Shown here one piece after another: positions 7,435-16,849 of a stretch of 64,000 nt of DNA; within the stretch, counting starts at the first letter, position 1, and every line of letters starts with the position of its first letter. The DNA is from Cognataquiflexum rubidum (GTDB lineage Bacteria > Bacteroidota > Bacteroidia > Cytophagales > Cyclobacteriaceae). The stretch covers positions 1 to 64,000 of the forward strand of contig NZ_JAKZAL010000012.1 of NCBI RefSeq assembly GCF_022538115.1, read 5' to 3'. The position numbers were made by a program, and so were the translations under genes. Under the pieces are notes generated by a model. It had not been told where the DNA came from, searched no databases, and saw only the letters and a program-made list of their open reading frames with translations.

Positions 7435-9374
7435 AAAGGTAAGATTAAAGGGATAAGAAAAACAGCAATGATCATCACGATGATAGAGAATGGGACGCCG
7501 ATTTTGACAAAATCCCCAAACTTATAATTCCCCGGACCTACTACCAAAGTATTGACCGGAGAGGATACGGGCGTCATAAAAGCAGAAGAAGCAGCCAAGA
7601 TCACCGCCATCGCAAACGGATAAGGGGAAAGTCCCAAATCATAGGCCATAGCAATCGCAATAGGTGCCATAAGGACAGCGGTAGCAGTATTGGATATAAA
7701 TAAACCCAACACAGCTGTGATAAAAAACAGGGAAGCGATAGCTACCCATGGAGCACTCTCTCCAACCAAATTAATCAGGCCATCAGCGGCCAATTCAACA
7801 CCTCCGGTACGTTGAAGCGCAATCGAAAATGGCATCATCCCCACGATCAAAACAAGGCTTTTCCAAGAAATAGAATTATAGGCGCTGTTCATATCAATAA
7901 TCCTGAAAAATCCCATGGCAAGGCAACCCAGTATTACAGCGTGAACATTGGGCAAAACCCCTGTAACCATCGTCAACACGACCAAACCTAAAATCACCAT
8001 TGCGTGTCTTGCTTTGTCAGCAGCAGGCAAGACTTCCTCGAATTCTATTGGAAGGTTCAATAGGACCAATTCATCGGTAACCTGACCCATTCTTTTGATA
8101 TCTTCCCAAAATCCTGCAATCAAAATTGTATCGCCCACTTTGAATTCTTTTTCTAAAAATTCATCCAAAACCACTTTGTTTCCTCTCCAAAGCCCGATTA
8201 CGGTAAGCCCGGATTCAGACCTCAGCCTGGCGTCTTTTACTGATTTCCCAACCAAACCTGATTCAGCAGGAATGATGGCCTCTACCATTCCCAATTCTTG
8301 GGAAAGTGAGGTAAGGTAGCCTTTGCCACCTGAAAGACTGATTTTTTCAATCCCGTATTTTTCAGCTAGGCTTTTGAGATCAATTTCATGTTCGCGGACA
8401 TCCAAAAACAAAATATCATCCACCTGAAAATCCATGATTTTGGAGGGCCTGATAAAAACCTTTTTGTTACCGTCTTTCCTTTCTACAGCCAGCAATTTCA
8501 AGCCATCATATTTGAGATCTAATTCGTTGATCTTCAGCCCGAGGAGACTGGATTCAGGCAAGATTTTCACCCTGTATTCCCTATCAATCAGCTCATACTT
8601 CTTAATCCAATCCTTAAAAGTCGGTTTCCTTTTCTTCCTCACCGACTTGTCTGAATTATTGGGAAGCCATTTTCTGGCAAAAAGCATGTAAACCACACCC
8701 AAAGCCAAAATGGCCAGACCAAATGGTGTAATAGTAAAAAACCCAAGTCCTTTTTCCCCTTGTCGGATAAGTTCAGAATTCACCACCAGGTTTGGCGCGG
8801 TAGATATCAATGTAAGCATCCCGCTAATCAATGCCGCAAAACTCATCGGCATCATCAGATGACTGGGAGGTATGCCGGTATTGCTGCAGATCCTAAAAAC
8901 CACCGGAATAAATATGGCAACAATGGCGGTAGAACTCATCACTGAACCCAATCCTGCCACCGATAGCATCAACAAAACAAGTAGCTTGGTTTCATTTCCC
9001 CCCGCCTTTTCATTAATCCAATCTCCTACATTTCTCGCCACCCCTGTCCGCACCAATCCTTCTCCCATCACAAAAAGTACCGCAATGAGTACAATATTTG
9101 GGTCACTGAATCCTATCAAGGTTTCTTCGACAGAGATGATACCTGTAAGTGGTAAGGCCGCAATCATCACCACTCCCACCGCATCCATTCTGGGCTTGTT
9201 CTTCACAAACATCACAATAGCTGCGGCCAACAATCCCAATACCCACAACAACTTGAAATTAAAACCAGAATCTGAAATATCACTGCTCAATACGGTTAAC
9301 TCCACTTGGCTGAGGAGGAACATATAAATTCCAAATTGCAAATGAAAAAATAAAATCCAGGCTGCTAAAATCAT
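7431..9374 (-). CDS. SLC13/DASS-family permease with two TrkA-C (RCK) domains
   Basis: A 647-residue membrane transporter. The N-terminal half holds the DASS fold with LSVAGLGSVMSSTAIVAIFIP (an SNT-like motif variant). A cytosolic insert carries two RCK_C-like domains (about residues 255-430), then come the C-terminal repeat helices with FISNTATAVLMAPIA and the late motif MTPVSSPVNTLVVGPG. DASS proteins move dicarboxylates, sulfate or similar anions, usually with Na+; versions with RCK inserts are often annotated as sulfate or anion permeases. The start could be Met18 rather than Met1. It is the only gene of its transcript and converges with the VOC gene. Confidence 0.9.
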   Translation of the reverse strand: MILAAWILFFHLQFGIYMFLLSQVELTVLSSDISDSGFNFKLLWVLGLLAAAIVMFVKNKPRMDAVGVVMIAALPLTGIISVEETLIGFSDPNIVLIAVLFVMGEGLVRTGVARNVGDWINEKAGGNETKLLVLLMLSVAGLGSVMSSTAIVAIFIPVVFRICSNTGIPPSHLMMPMSFAALISGMLTLISTAPNLVVNSELIRQGEKGLGFFTITPFGLAILALGVVYMLFARKWLPNNSDKSVRKKRKPTFKDWIKKYELIDREYRVKILPESSLLGLKINELDLKYDGLKLLAVERKDGNKKVFIRPSKIMDFQVDDILFLDVREHEIDLKSLAEKYGIEKISLSGGKGYLTSLSQELGMVEAIIPAESGLVGKSVKDARLRSESGLTVIGLWRGNKVVLDEFLEKEFKVGDTILIAGFWEDIKRMGQVTDELVLLNLPIEFEEVLPAADKARHAMVILGLVVLTMVTGVLPNVHAVILGCLAMGFFRIIDMNSAYNSISWKSLVLIVGMMPFSIALQRTGGVELAADGLINLVGESAPWVAIASLFFITAVLGLFISNTATAVLMAPIAIAMAYDLGLSPYPFAMAVILAASSAFMTPVSSPVNTLVVGPGNYKFGDFVKIGVPFSIIVMIIAVFLIPLILPF

Positions 9375-9711
9375 CCGTTATGATACTTGGTAAGTAAGAT
9401 TTTCAATAGCCAAATGTAAGTCCATATTTAAAAAAAATAAATCCTATTCTCATTCCCATACTATTTTAAAAAATTCAATTGATGAAAAATATTCGAATAT
9501 TTATATTTTTGAATTCTTCGCTTGTTGCTTTCATATAAAAAAATGGCTTATACCTAATATCGAAAAAATAAATTCCATAATTTGCAGATAGAGAACAGAG
9601 ATCTAAAATTGACCTAGAATTAAAGAAAAATTAAAACTAAAGCAATTTACAATTTAACTCAAAGTGACTGAAATAGAATTACTTAAACCCTCGGTATCAC
9701 ACATTCATCTC

Positions 9712-9740
9712 TTTGCTTGTAAGTTATATTTTTAACTTTG
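9712..9740 (+). promoter_or_regulatory. Bacteroidota-type promoter (TTTG / TAACTTTG)
   Basis: TTTG at 9712-9715 and TAACTTTG at 9733-9740 fit the -33/-7 consensus (TTTG, TAnnTTTG) with 17 bases between. Transcription would start near 9747, about 400 bases before the response-regulator gene and just before the hairpin at 9775-9848. Confidence 0.5.
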
Positions 9741-9774
9741 TAAATTCATTTCCCAAGAAAATTGATTGGAAATC

Positions 9775-9848
9775 AGAAAAAAGGAGAAAGAAAGTTTTAC
9801 AAAGACAAATATCATCTTTAGATAATTCTCCCTTTTTCTAAAACTCTT
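9775..9848 (+). ncRNA. Hairpin, possible end of a short untranslated RNA
   Basis: A purine-rich arm at 9775-9788 (GAAAAAAAGGAGAA) pairs with TTCTCCCTTTTTC at 9836-9848, followed by AT-rich sequence. With the promoter 35 bases upstream this could make a transcript of about 100 bases, or a structured leader for the response regulator. The evidence is structural only. Confidence 0.3.
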
Positions 9849-10143
9849 ATTTTAACTTGAAAATTTTCAATTTTTCTTGGAATAATAGAAGACAGGTGGT
9901 ACAAAAAGTGAAATTGAAAATCCGAGATACGTTTTTATTGCCATAAAACGCAAAATAAAATATCGATGCGGGTTTAAATCCATTATTTTATTTTATTAAA
10001 AATCAGCCACTTATAAAAAAATTGTACTTTTATCATATAAATGTCAAAACAAAATTTCATTTTTTAAAAAGTATTTTATTAGATTTAAAAATCAAATTAA
10101 TAAATGCAAACAGATCACCCGCATTTCAATAGTTCACCCTACT

Positions 10144-10560
10144 ATGAATTACACAAACAAATGGAACAAAATCATTTTGGTCGATGATGATGTTGTCACA
10201 AATCATGTTCACAAAAAACTTATTAACCATTTAGGTTTTGAAGGTGAAATTGTATCCTTGCCCGACGGAGGTCAGGCTATGAACTATATCAGTTCTAGTA
10301 TTGAAAAACCTCAGCCAAGGAAACGGGGAGAAAAGGAGCTTGTGCTTCTTGATCTTCATATGCCAAAAACCAATGGATGGAACTTCCTGCAGCAATTCAT
10401 GAAGTTTGATAAGAGAACCAAAAACAAATTTAGGATCGTCATGATCAGCAGCTCCATCCACCCTGATGACATCGATCCGATTACGAAAATACCTGAAATT
10501 CAAGAATACATCATCAAACCGATCTCAGTGGATCACATGAAAAAACTGATTTACGGATAA
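10144..10560 (+). CDS. Stand-alone response-regulator receiver domain
   Basis: A 138-residue single-domain receiver. The acidic pocket is ILVDDDVVTN at the N-terminus, the phospho-acceptor Asp is in LVLLDLHMPKTNGW, followed by the Ser in VMISSSI and the Lys in YIIKPIS. There is no output domain. Such regulators work by protein contact, often with a hybrid histidine kinase encoded elsewhere; no kinase lies in this window. A long leader with promoter and hairpin precedes it, and a strong terminator follows at 10609-10651. Confidence 0.93.
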   Translation: MNYTNKWNKIILVDDDVVTNHVHKKLINHLGFEGEIVSLPDGGQAMNYISSSIEKPQPRKRGEKELVLLDLHMPKTNGWNFLQQFMKFDKRTKNKFRIVMISSSIHPDDIDPITKIPEIQEYIIKPISVDHMKKLIYG

Positions 10561-10608
10561 AACACCAAACCAATCTTACCATTTTTTCAATAAATAGCCT
10601 CCAAAAAT

Positions 10609-10651
10609 AAAATCCTTGATCTGTGCCAACATGGTTTCGATCAAGGATTTT
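10609..10651 (+). terminator. Rho-independent terminator
   Basis: AAAATCCTTGATC at 10609-10621 pairs with GATCAAGGATTTT at 10639-10651 and is followed by T-rich sequence. It sits between the response regulator and the converging DUF4440 gene and is symmetric enough to serve both. Confidence 0.8.
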
Positions 10652-10676
10652 TGCTTTATACGCAAATTGCACTTCC

Positions 10677-11117
10677 CTACAATTTATAAGCTTGCCTTGC
10701 CAATAACTTCCATCCCGATTTTTCCTTTTCCCATACCATCATGTTGCCTATTCTAAGATTTACCGGATCTCCCGCGGGATTTTTGCCCTTGATTACCAAT
10801 ATATGGCTCACTGTGGCTGTTTTTTTGGATAATTTGATCACTTCCTTTTCTCTTTCGATTGATTGGTAGACGAGTGGTGCTTTGCTGACTACTTCATTGA
10901 CAAAACCTGATTTATCCTGGATAAGCCCACTTGAATGTCCGTATTGAAGGGCATCAGAAAGCTGAGCGTTAAGCATGTCTTTGTCAGCAGCAATCATTGC
11001 CACAACCAATCCATCAATAGCTTTGGAAACATTCTTTTCCTCAGAAGATTGAGCGGATACTTCCATCCTTGAACCAAGGAGAAGTAGAAAGAAATAAAGT
11101 ATTATCTGTTTTTTCAT
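10677..11117 (-). CDS. Secreted DUF4440 / NTF2-like protein
   Basis: A 146-residue protein with a signal peptide (MKKQIILYFFLLLLGSRMEVSAQ, cleavage after SAQ). The mature part has the SnoaL/NTF2-like cone-fold pattern of DUF4440: KAIDGLVVAMIAADKDMLNAQLSDALQYGHSSG, then a strand-rich second half ending MMVWEKEKSGWKLLARQ. Such proteins bind small molecules or act as ketosteroid-isomerase-like enzymes; no specific ligand can be named. It is transcribed alone. Confidence 0.88.
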   Translation of the reverse strand: MKKQIILYFFLLLLGSRMEVSAQSSEEKNVSKAIDGLVVAMIAADKDMLNAQLSDALQYGHSSGLIQDKSGFVNEVVSKAPLVYQSIEREKEVIKLSKKTATVSHILVIKGKNPAGDPVNLRIGNMMVWEKEKSGWKLLARQAYKL

Positions 11118-11322
11118 AATCCTAAAGTAAATGATTATCCGTTCGGAATCAATCTCGGCGCATGTCTCATTTTGAAGGAATTATTTAATCGGTTATTTAT
11201 AAATTTGGTGAATACAAAAAGATTTTTCTCAGGGTCTTAGGACCATTGACACCTAAAAGATATTCTTCAATTAGGTAAAAAGAATCAATGTGGGATTTTA
11301 ATACCAAGACCTAGGACAAATC

Positions 11323-11367
11323 AAAAAAAGCATTTGAAAGTTGGTTTTTCAACCATCTCCCAAATGC
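11323..11367 (-). terminator. Terminator of the ABC exporter gene
   Basis: On the minus strand GGGCATTTG... pairs with CAAATGC, which is followed by a run of seven Ts. It lies about 20 bases after the stop codon at 11387. Confidence 0.75.
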
Positions 11368-11386
11368 CCTAAAAACATTTAAATGA

Positions 11387-13138
11387 TTATATTCTAGCCT
11401 GATAGGTATATAGCTGGTAATACCTGCCTTGCTTTGCAATCAACTCCTCGTGCTGACCCCTTTCTGCGATTTTGCCATGCTCAATCACTAAAATCTGATC
11501 TGCCTGCCGGATGGTGCTCAGCCTATGTGCAATGACAAAAGTCGTCCTGCCATGCATCAATTCCTTCAAACTCGCCTGAATCAGTGATTCACTTTCGGTA
11601 TCCAGATTGGAAGTAGCCTCATCCAAAATCAATACCCGTGGATCCGCCAAAATTGCTCTAGCGATAGCGATTCTCTGCCTTTGTCCGCCAGAAAGTTTGA
11701 CACCCCGCTCTCCTATCAAAGTGTCCAAACCATCTTCAAACCTATCAGTAAACTCGTGCACATGGGCGGCTTTGACTGCCTGCATTAATTTTTCTACTGT
11801 TGCATCTGGTCTTGGGAAAAGAATATTTTCCTTGATGGTTCCTTCAAAAAGGAAATCATCCTGTAGAACAACACCTAACTGAGACCTGAAGCTCTCCAGG
11901 GTGATCTTTTGCATATCGACGCCATCCACAGTAATCAACCCAGATTCCGGATTGAGAAATGAGGCTGCCAAGCCTGCTATGGTGGTTTTTCCAGAACCTG
12001 AAGTTCCCACCAGAGCTGTTACTGAGCCGGCAGGTGCATTGAATGAAACTCCTTTCAAAACCTCTTTACCCTCATCGTAAGCAAATGAAACATCCTCAAA
12101 TCTGATATCTCCCTTGATATGTGGAATCGCAACGATTCTTTGGCCGCCGGCACTTTCCAAAGGCCTGTTCATGATTTCTTCTGTTCTATCCAACCCAGCA
12201 AAAGCCTCTGTAAACTGACTGCCAATATTGCTCATCTGCACAATCGGGGCTATCATAAAACCCAAATACAGTGTGAAAGCCAAGAAATCACCAAAGGTCA
12301 TCTGTCCATCCATGATCATATAACCTCCTATCCCCATTATACCTGCAGAGGCCAAACCCAGCAAAAAAGTAGCTGCAGAAGTTACAAAACTCGTTGCTGT
12401 CAAACTCGCCTTCACATTCAAAAACAAGCGCTCGACTCCTGCTTCAAAACTTTTAATTTCTTGGGCTTCTGCATTGAAACCCTTGATTACCCGGATTCCT
12501 CCCAAGGTTTCGGTCAATCTACCTGTGACTTCAGCATTGATCTTTCCCCGTTCTCTGAAAATCGGCCTGATTTTACTGAAGGCTTTCAGTGAAATAAACC
12601 CGAAAATAATCACCGGCACCAATACATAAAGCGTCATCAGTGGGCTGATGTAAATCAACAATCCCAAAGAAATCGCAGCGGTCAAAACCCCTCCGATCAT
12701 TTGTGCAAACCCTGTTCCCACAAGATTTCGGACACCCTCTACATCAGTCATGATCCTCGATACCAACTCTCCTGTTTTTGTATTGTCAAAAAAGCGGATG
12801 GGCAGTTGGATGATGTGTTTTTGGACCTTGGATCTCAGTTGTGAAATCAAATGCTGCGCCTCCACGCTCAGAATTTGGGTGAGGGCATAAGAAGTTACTG
12901 CCTGCACCGTGATGGCTGCAACTACTATGATCACCAGCCATTTGAGCATATCAAGGTTATTGGACGGGATGACATCATCAATCAGGTATTTGCTCGCGCC
13001 GGGCAAAATCAAACCCGAAAGCCTGCTGATAATGATCAGAAAAAGCCCTAGGAAAAGTTGATTCTTGCGGGGCCAAATGATGGTTTTGAATACATGGGCC
13101 ATGGTGACCCTGTTCTCTTTTGGTTTGGTTTTCGTCAT
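11387..13138 (-). CDS. ABC exporter half-transporter, MsbA/LmrA-like
   Basis: A 583-residue fusion of a six-helix transmembrane domain (about residues 20-320) and an ATPase domain. The nucleotide site shows Walker A GTSGSGKTT, Q-loop VLQDDFLFEGTI, signature LSGGQRQRIAIARAI, Walker B VLILDEATSNLD and the H-loop IAHRLSTI. It would work as a homodimer exporting lipids, peptides or drugs across the inner membrane. The substrate is not deducible. A lone gene with its own terminator. Confidence 0.93.
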   Translation of the reverse strand: MTKTKPKENRVTMAHVFKTIIWPRKNQLFLGLFLIIISRLSGLILPGASKYLIDDVIPSNNLDMLKWLVIIVVAAITVQAVTSYALTQILSVEAQHLISQLRSKVQKHIIQLPIRFFDNTKTGELVSRIMTDVEGVRNLVGTGFAQMIGGVLTAAISLGLLIYISPLMTLYVLVPVIIFGFISLKAFSKIRPIFRERGKINAEVTGRLTETLGGIRVIKGFNAEAQEIKSFEAGVERLFLNVKASLTATSFVTSAATFLLGLASAGIMGIGGYMIMDGQMTFGDFLAFTLYLGFMIAPIVQMSNIGSQFTEAFAGLDRTEEIMNRPLESAGGQRIVAIPHIKGDIRFEDVSFAYDEGKEVLKGVSFNAPAGSVTALVGTSGSGKTTIAGLAASFLNPESGLITVDGVDMQKITLESFRSQLGVVLQDDFLFEGTIKENILFPRPDATVEKLMQAVKAAHVHEFTDRFEDGLDTLIGERGVKLSGGQRQRIAIARAILADPRVLILDEATSNLDTESESLIQASLKELMHGRTTFVIAHRLSTIRQADQILVIEHGKIAERGQHEELIAKQGRYYQLYTYQARI

Positions 13139-13234
13139 GATTATGGGTTAAAAATCAGGTTACAACAACAATGAAGGGTCGATAAGTTCTTTGGGGAGTT
13201 GAATCATTTTATCCAATTTTAAGTATATTTGATT

Positions 13235-13438
13235 ATGATAGTTGAAAGATCTGAAAATGAAATAGTATTAAGGATTTCCAGTGATTTGGAAATCTCTGAG
13301 CTTCAAAGGCTTTTTAGTTTCCTGAAATATAGAGAAGCCACTAATGATTCAAAGGCCACTGATGATATTGCAAATGAATTGGCTAACGAGTCGAAGAAAA
13401 ATTGGTGGGCAGAAAACAAACACCGGTTTGTTAAATGA
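13235..13438 (+). CDS. Antitoxin of PIN toxin pair
   Basis: Sixty-seven residues from the ATG at 13235 (a TTG two codons earlier is possible). It is acidic, begins MIVERSENEIVLRISSD and ends ANESKKNWWAENKHRF, and has no recognised domain. Its TGA overlaps the ATG of the PIN toxin (ATGA), the classic coupling of type II toxin-antitoxin genes. The antitoxin role is inferred from position and size; the C-terminal basic/aromatic tail is the likely toxin-wrapping part. Confidence 0.75.
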   Translation: MIVERSENEIVLRISSDLEISELQRLFSFLKYREATNDSKATDDIANELANESKKNWWAENKHRFVK

Positions 13439-13878
13439 AGGTTGTTGTTGACACCAATATAATTTTTAGCGCACTAATGCGCACTAATTCCAAAATGGGT
13501 GAAATATTTTTTAACCAAAATCGTAAAGTTGAATTTTTCGCACCTGAGCTTTTGAAAATTGAAATCGACAGGTATTTTGTTAAGCTGTGTAATTCTTCGA
13601 AACTTTCACCTAGTCAGATTCAAGAATCAAGGAACCGTATTTTTGAACAGATCACATTTATTTCTGAAGAATTGATAAAATCCGCAAGTTGGTTGCAAGC
13701 GATTGATTTGGTCTTGGATATTGATGAGGATGACGCGCCCTTTGTGGCGCTTACCTTAGAATTAAATGCCTTCCTATGGACAGGAGATAAAAAGCTTATA
13801 GATGGATTGGCTTCTAAAAATACATTTTTCGCAAAAAGTACTGCCGAAATTGAAAATCTAATTTTACCATCACTGTAA
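13435..13878 (+). CDS. PIN-domain toxin
   Basis: A 147-residue PIN protein of the COG1569-like branch: MKVVVDTNIIFSALMR opens it with the first Asp, Glu follows in FFAPELLKIEIDRY, and DIDEDDAPFVALTLEL provides the DxxD acids of the metal site, then FLWTGDKKLIDGL. It probably cleaves RNA. It is translationally coupled to the antitoxin. The next gene, a ceramidase-like lipoprotein, starts on the base after its stop codon (TAAATG), so readthrough transcription into that gene is likely. Confidence 0.88.
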   Translation: MKVVVDTNIIFSALMRTNSKMGEIFFNQNRKVEFFAPELLKIEIDRYFVKLCNSSKLSPSQIQESRNRIFEQITFISEELIKSASWLQAIDLVLDIDEDDAPFVALTLELNAFLWTGDKKLIDGLASKNTFFAKSTAEIENLILPSL

Positions 13879-15150
13879 ATGAAAAATCTGGGAATCATAT
13901 TGTTCTTCATTTCACTTAGCCTTGGGTGTTCAAATAAAATCTCAAACACCCCTCTCCAACTCCAAGTCGGTGTTTCCAAGGCAGTCATCAACCCTCCTAT
14001 TGGTTCTTTCATCGCCGGAGACAAACAAAACAGAACCTTTACCGGCGTTTTGGATAGCCTTTATGCCAAAGCTGTTGTGCTTCATGACGGTGAAAAATCA
14101 ATGGCATTGGTCACCTTGGATTGCATCGGATTGCTGTATCAGGACTTACAAAAAATCAGAGAACGAACTGCCTTAATGGAATTCGACATTCCTTTTTCTC
14201 CTGAAAATATTGTCATCAGTTCCACACATACCCATTCAGGGCCTGATGTCGTCGGGCTTTGGGGAAAAGATTTCTCAGAAAGCGGTGTAAACAAGCAATA
14301 CATGGACTTTTTGGTACAGACAGTTGCGGAACAGATTCAAAAAGCTTCCAAAAACCTACAGGAAAGCACCATCAGGTACGGCCAAAATGAATCAGGAGAA
14401 GATTGGGTTGCCAATATCTGTCAGGAGGAAATCGACAGGTCCGTCACGGTGTTACAGTTTCTGAACAAGAACCAAAAAAACATAGTCACCCTGACCAATT
14501 TTGCCTGTCACCCAACTTATATGGACGCTGTTCATTCCGAGGTTTCGGCTGATTACTTAGCAGGATTTTACAAAGAAATGGAAAAAGAATGGGGCGGAGA
14601 ACATCTTTTTCTCCAAGGTGCGATCGGAGGATGGATACAGCCTACTGACAAAGATGGTGGTTATCAAAAAGCCTTGCAAAGAGGGCAAGAATTGGCATTA
14701 TCAGCGACTGCTTCCCTATTGGAACCAAAAACTTTATCCAAATCCAAACTCAATTTCCAAAGAAAAACCGTGTTTTTTCCTGTTATGAATGAAGCTTGGC
14801 AGCAACTTTCTGCAGCAGGAATCATCGTTGATAGAAAAGTCACTGATGTGATCGAATCCGAAGTTGTTTGGTTTTCTATTGGAGAGGCCACTTTTGCAAG
14901 CCATCCGGGAGAAACCGCTCCGATCTATGGGATGAAAACAAAAGAACTTATGCCTAAGGGCCCAAAATTTATCCTTGGATTAAGTCAGGATGCTTTGGGA
15001 TATATTATTAAACCAAGGTATTTTGAAAATCCAAACCTTCCGCATGCCCCCTATTTGACAAGAATGTCTTTGGGAAAGGAAACAAGTAATGTATTGATGG
15101 AAGAACTTACCAAGCTTTCTAAGCAAAATAACACCCAACTACCCAATTGA
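13879..15150 (+). CDS. Neutral/alkaline ceramidase-like lipoprotein
   Basis: A 423-residue protein with a lipoprotein signal (lipobox LSLGC, Cys17). The N-terminal domain matches neutral ceramidases (VGVSKAVINPPIG, LVTLDCIGL, ISSTHTHSGPDV, a histidine pair for zinc, and NFACHPTYM). It is shorter than full neutral ceramidases, lacking the C-terminal immunoglobulin-like part, as in many Bacteroidota homologues. Sphingolipids are native to Bacteroidota, so action on ceramide-like lipids in the envelope is plausible, but other amide hydrolysis cannot be excluded. It starts immediately after the PIN toxin stop and is followed by the DinB gene after one base. Confidence 0.85.
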   Translation: MKNLGIILFFISLSLGCSNKISNTPLQLQVGVSKAVINPPIGSFIAGDKQNRTFTGVLDSLYAKAVVLHDGEKSMALVTLDCIGLLYQDLQKIRERTALMEFDIPFSPENIVISSTHTHSGPDVVGLWGKDFSESGVNKQYMDFLVQTVAEQIQKASKNLQESTIRYGQNESGEDWVANICQEEIDRSVTVLQFLNKNQKNIVTLTNFACHPTYMDAVHSEVSADYLAGFYKEMEKEWGGEHLFLQGAIGGWIQPTDKDGGYQKALQRGQELALSATASLLEPKTLSKSKLNFQRKTVFFPVMNEAWQQLSAAGIIVDRKVTDVIESEVVWFSIGEATFASHPGETAPIYGMKTKELMPKGPKFILGLSQDALGYIIKPRYFENPNLPHAPYLTRMSLGKETSNVLMEELTKLSKQNNTQLPN

Positions 15151-15151
15151 T

Positions 15152-15688
15152 ATGACAGCGCAGATTGAAAAATGGATTGATTCTATAGATAACATAACCC
15201 GTGAAACTATCGATGTCTTCATTACACTTTCGGTAGAGAAAATGCACCTCAAACCCAATGCAGAAACCTGGAGCATAGCCGAAAACTTTGAACACCTCAT
15301 TACCATTAATCGAACCTATTTTCCAATTTTTGAAAAACTTAAACACGGGAGTTTTCAAGGCGCTTTCATTTCAAAATTTCCCTATTTTTCTAATCTCTTT
15401 GGCAACTTGATTTTTAAATCAGTTTCTGACGGAGGAAAGAAAAAAGCCAAAACTTTCCCGCTTTGGGAACCAAAAGTGACAAAGGGCGATGCGACCTTAT
15501 TGGAAAGGTTTCAAAACCACCAAGAAGAACTCAAAAAATGGATAATTGAATTAGAACCGTTTTTTGAAAAAAAGACCATCATCCATTCTCCTGCCAACAA
15601 ACTGATAGTCTATTCCCTTGAAAAAGCGATTGACATCATCGTGGCCCATGAACAAAGACATCTCGATCAGGCAAAAAAATTATTATAG
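15152..15688 (+). CDS. DinB-like four-helix protein
   Basis: A 178-residue cytosolic protein with the DinB/YfiT metalloenzyme pattern: WSIAENFEHLITINRTYF with the first His, and VAHEQRHLDQAKKLL with the HxxxH-type metal pair near the end. Members bind a divalent metal and are used, for example, in thiol transfer. It starts one base after the stop of the ceramidase gene and so belongs to that transcript. Confidence 0.88.
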   Translation: MTAQIEKWIDSIDNITRETIDVFITLSVEKMHLKPNAETWSIAENFEHLITINRTYFPIFEKLKHGSFQGAFISKFPYFSNLFGNLIFKSVSDGGKKKAKTFPLWEPKVTKGDATLLERFQNHQEELKKWIIELEPFFEKKTIIHSPANKLIVYSLEKAIDIIVAHEQRHLDQAKKLL

Positions 15689-15963
15689 GGACGGATTTAT
15701 GGGGGATATAGGCTTGGCGAAATATGGTTTAAGCTTATTAAAAAAGATGGATATAAAGTTGATATATGCTTTGCGAAATACGCTTTCAGCGAAATATTTA
15801 TTTATGATATAAGCGCACAATTCGAAATCCTACTCGAATCCAATATCCATTAATATCAAATATCAATAAATATCCTTTTCTACCCTATTTCCTCCGTATT
15901 TCAATTAATTTCTACCATATTTCAATCTGTTTCCACTCTATTTCATCTCATTTCTCATATCTC
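15689..15963. repeat. Degenerate ATATCC / TATTTC repeat spacer
   Basis: Two families of imperfect short repeats fill this gap. The first consists of ATATCC/ATATCA words around 15840-15880 and an inverted partner GGATATA near 15750. The second has TATTTC words about every 10-12 bases from 15885 to 15960. Related text recurs at about 33640-33715 and 59160-59240. No coding frame with plausible content is present. Confidence 0.6.
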
Positions 15964-16530
15964 ATGTCTTCTTTAAAATCCGAAAAAGAAAAAATGCTTG
16001 CCGGCGAATTGTATTTTGCTTCAGATCCGGAATTGGTTGCGGAAAGACTACATGCAAGGCAACTGACCAAGCAACTCAACGATTCGAATCCTGACGAAAC
16101 GGAATTGCGGGAAAGTATCCTTGCCAAACTGATCGGGAAGAAAGGCAAGAATTTTTGGATTGAACCTCCCTTCTTTTGTGACTACGGCTATAATATCACG
16201 GCAGGCGATGACGTGTTTTTCAATTTCAACTGTGTGGTTTTGGATGTGACGCCGGTAACTCTTGGAAGCAGGGTGCTTATCGCTCCAAATGTCCAATTTT
16301 ATGCTGCTACCCATCCTACGGATTATAAGGTCAGGGGAAGTCTGGCAGAATTTGGCAAACCCATCACGATCGGAGATGATGTCTGGATCGGGGGTTCTAC
16401 CATAATCTGTCCGGGAGTCAAAATCGGTTCGAGGTCAATCATTGGCGCAGGATCTGTAGTCACCAAAGATATCCCAGATGATGTTATCGCCGCAGGAAAT
16501 CCATGTAAAGTGATTCGGAGTTTGGTTTAA
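15964..16530 (+). CDS. Sugar O-acetyltransferase, hexapeptide-repeat (Maa/LacA type)
   Basis: A 188-residue left-handed beta-helix acetyltransferase. The N-terminal helical cap reads EKMLAGELYFASDPELVAER. The helix follows with the active-site histidine in YAATHPTD, the Asn-rich FFNFNCVVLD, and the C-terminal IGAGSVVTKDIPDDVIAAGNP. Proteins with this cap acetylate maltose, galactosides or nodulation oligosaccharides using acetyl-CoA. The acceptor is unknown. It is not in an obvious operon, with repeat-filled spacers on both sides. Confidence 0.93.
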   Translation: MSSLKSEKEKMLAGELYFASDPELVAERLHARQLTKQLNDSNPDETELRESILAKLIGKKGKNFWIEPPFFCDYGYNITAGDDVFFNFNCVVLDVTPVTLGSRVLIAPNVQFYAATHPTDYKVRGSLAEFGKPITIGDDVWIGGSTIICPGVKIGSRSIIGAGSVVTKDIPDDVIAAGNPCKVIRSLV

Positions 16531-16849
16531 AAAGTTATCTACTTCGTGTTGTCAAGTTATCCGAAAAAGCTGTTGTCAGGCCAGTGAAAAGGTTGTCGAG
16601 TTTCTATGTCCGCTAAAGCTGTTGTCGGGTTTGGAAAAATAGTTGTAATTGTTGTAACCTGCGTGTTGTAATTGTTGGGAGGAAATAGGGTTATACGCTG
16701 AAGCTGTTGCCCGCAAGCTGTTGTCGAGATGTAAAGGGATCAACAAGACCTTGAAAACTTGAAAACCCGACAACCCCGACAACAATGACAACCCAACATC
16801 AATTACAACCACTAAAACAATTACAACCATTATAACCATTAAAAAGACC
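16531..16849. repeat. GTTGT-rich repeat spacer, left arm
   Basis: This gap is composed of words such as GTTGTC and GTTGTAATTG, turning into their complements (ACAACC) towards the right end, so it can fold back on itself. It contains the 58-bp inverted repeat copy at 16635-16692. Similar text fills 21839-22182 in opposite orientation. Confidence 0.75.
16635..16692 (+). repeat. 58-bp inverted repeat, left copy
   Basis: The reverse complement of 22030-22087 matches this segment at 57 of 58 positions (one G/T difference). The copies bracket 5.3 kb holding the acyl-CoA dehydrogenase, KilA-N, barrel and glycerate kinase genes. Confidence 0.9.

Larger units (their letters stand above)
9375..10143. 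other. Long AT-rich spacer with promoter and hairpin
   Basis: About 770 bases without a coding frame. It contains a good Bacteroidota-type promoter on the plus strand at 9712-9740 and a hairpin at 9775-9848, described separately. The rest is very AT-rich; I see nothing further that I can name. Confidence 0.6.

Noticed and set aside
15618-15812. A short plus-strand open frame overlapping the end of the DinB-like gene
   Set aside because: It runs into repeat sequence and has no codon bias or homology-like content.
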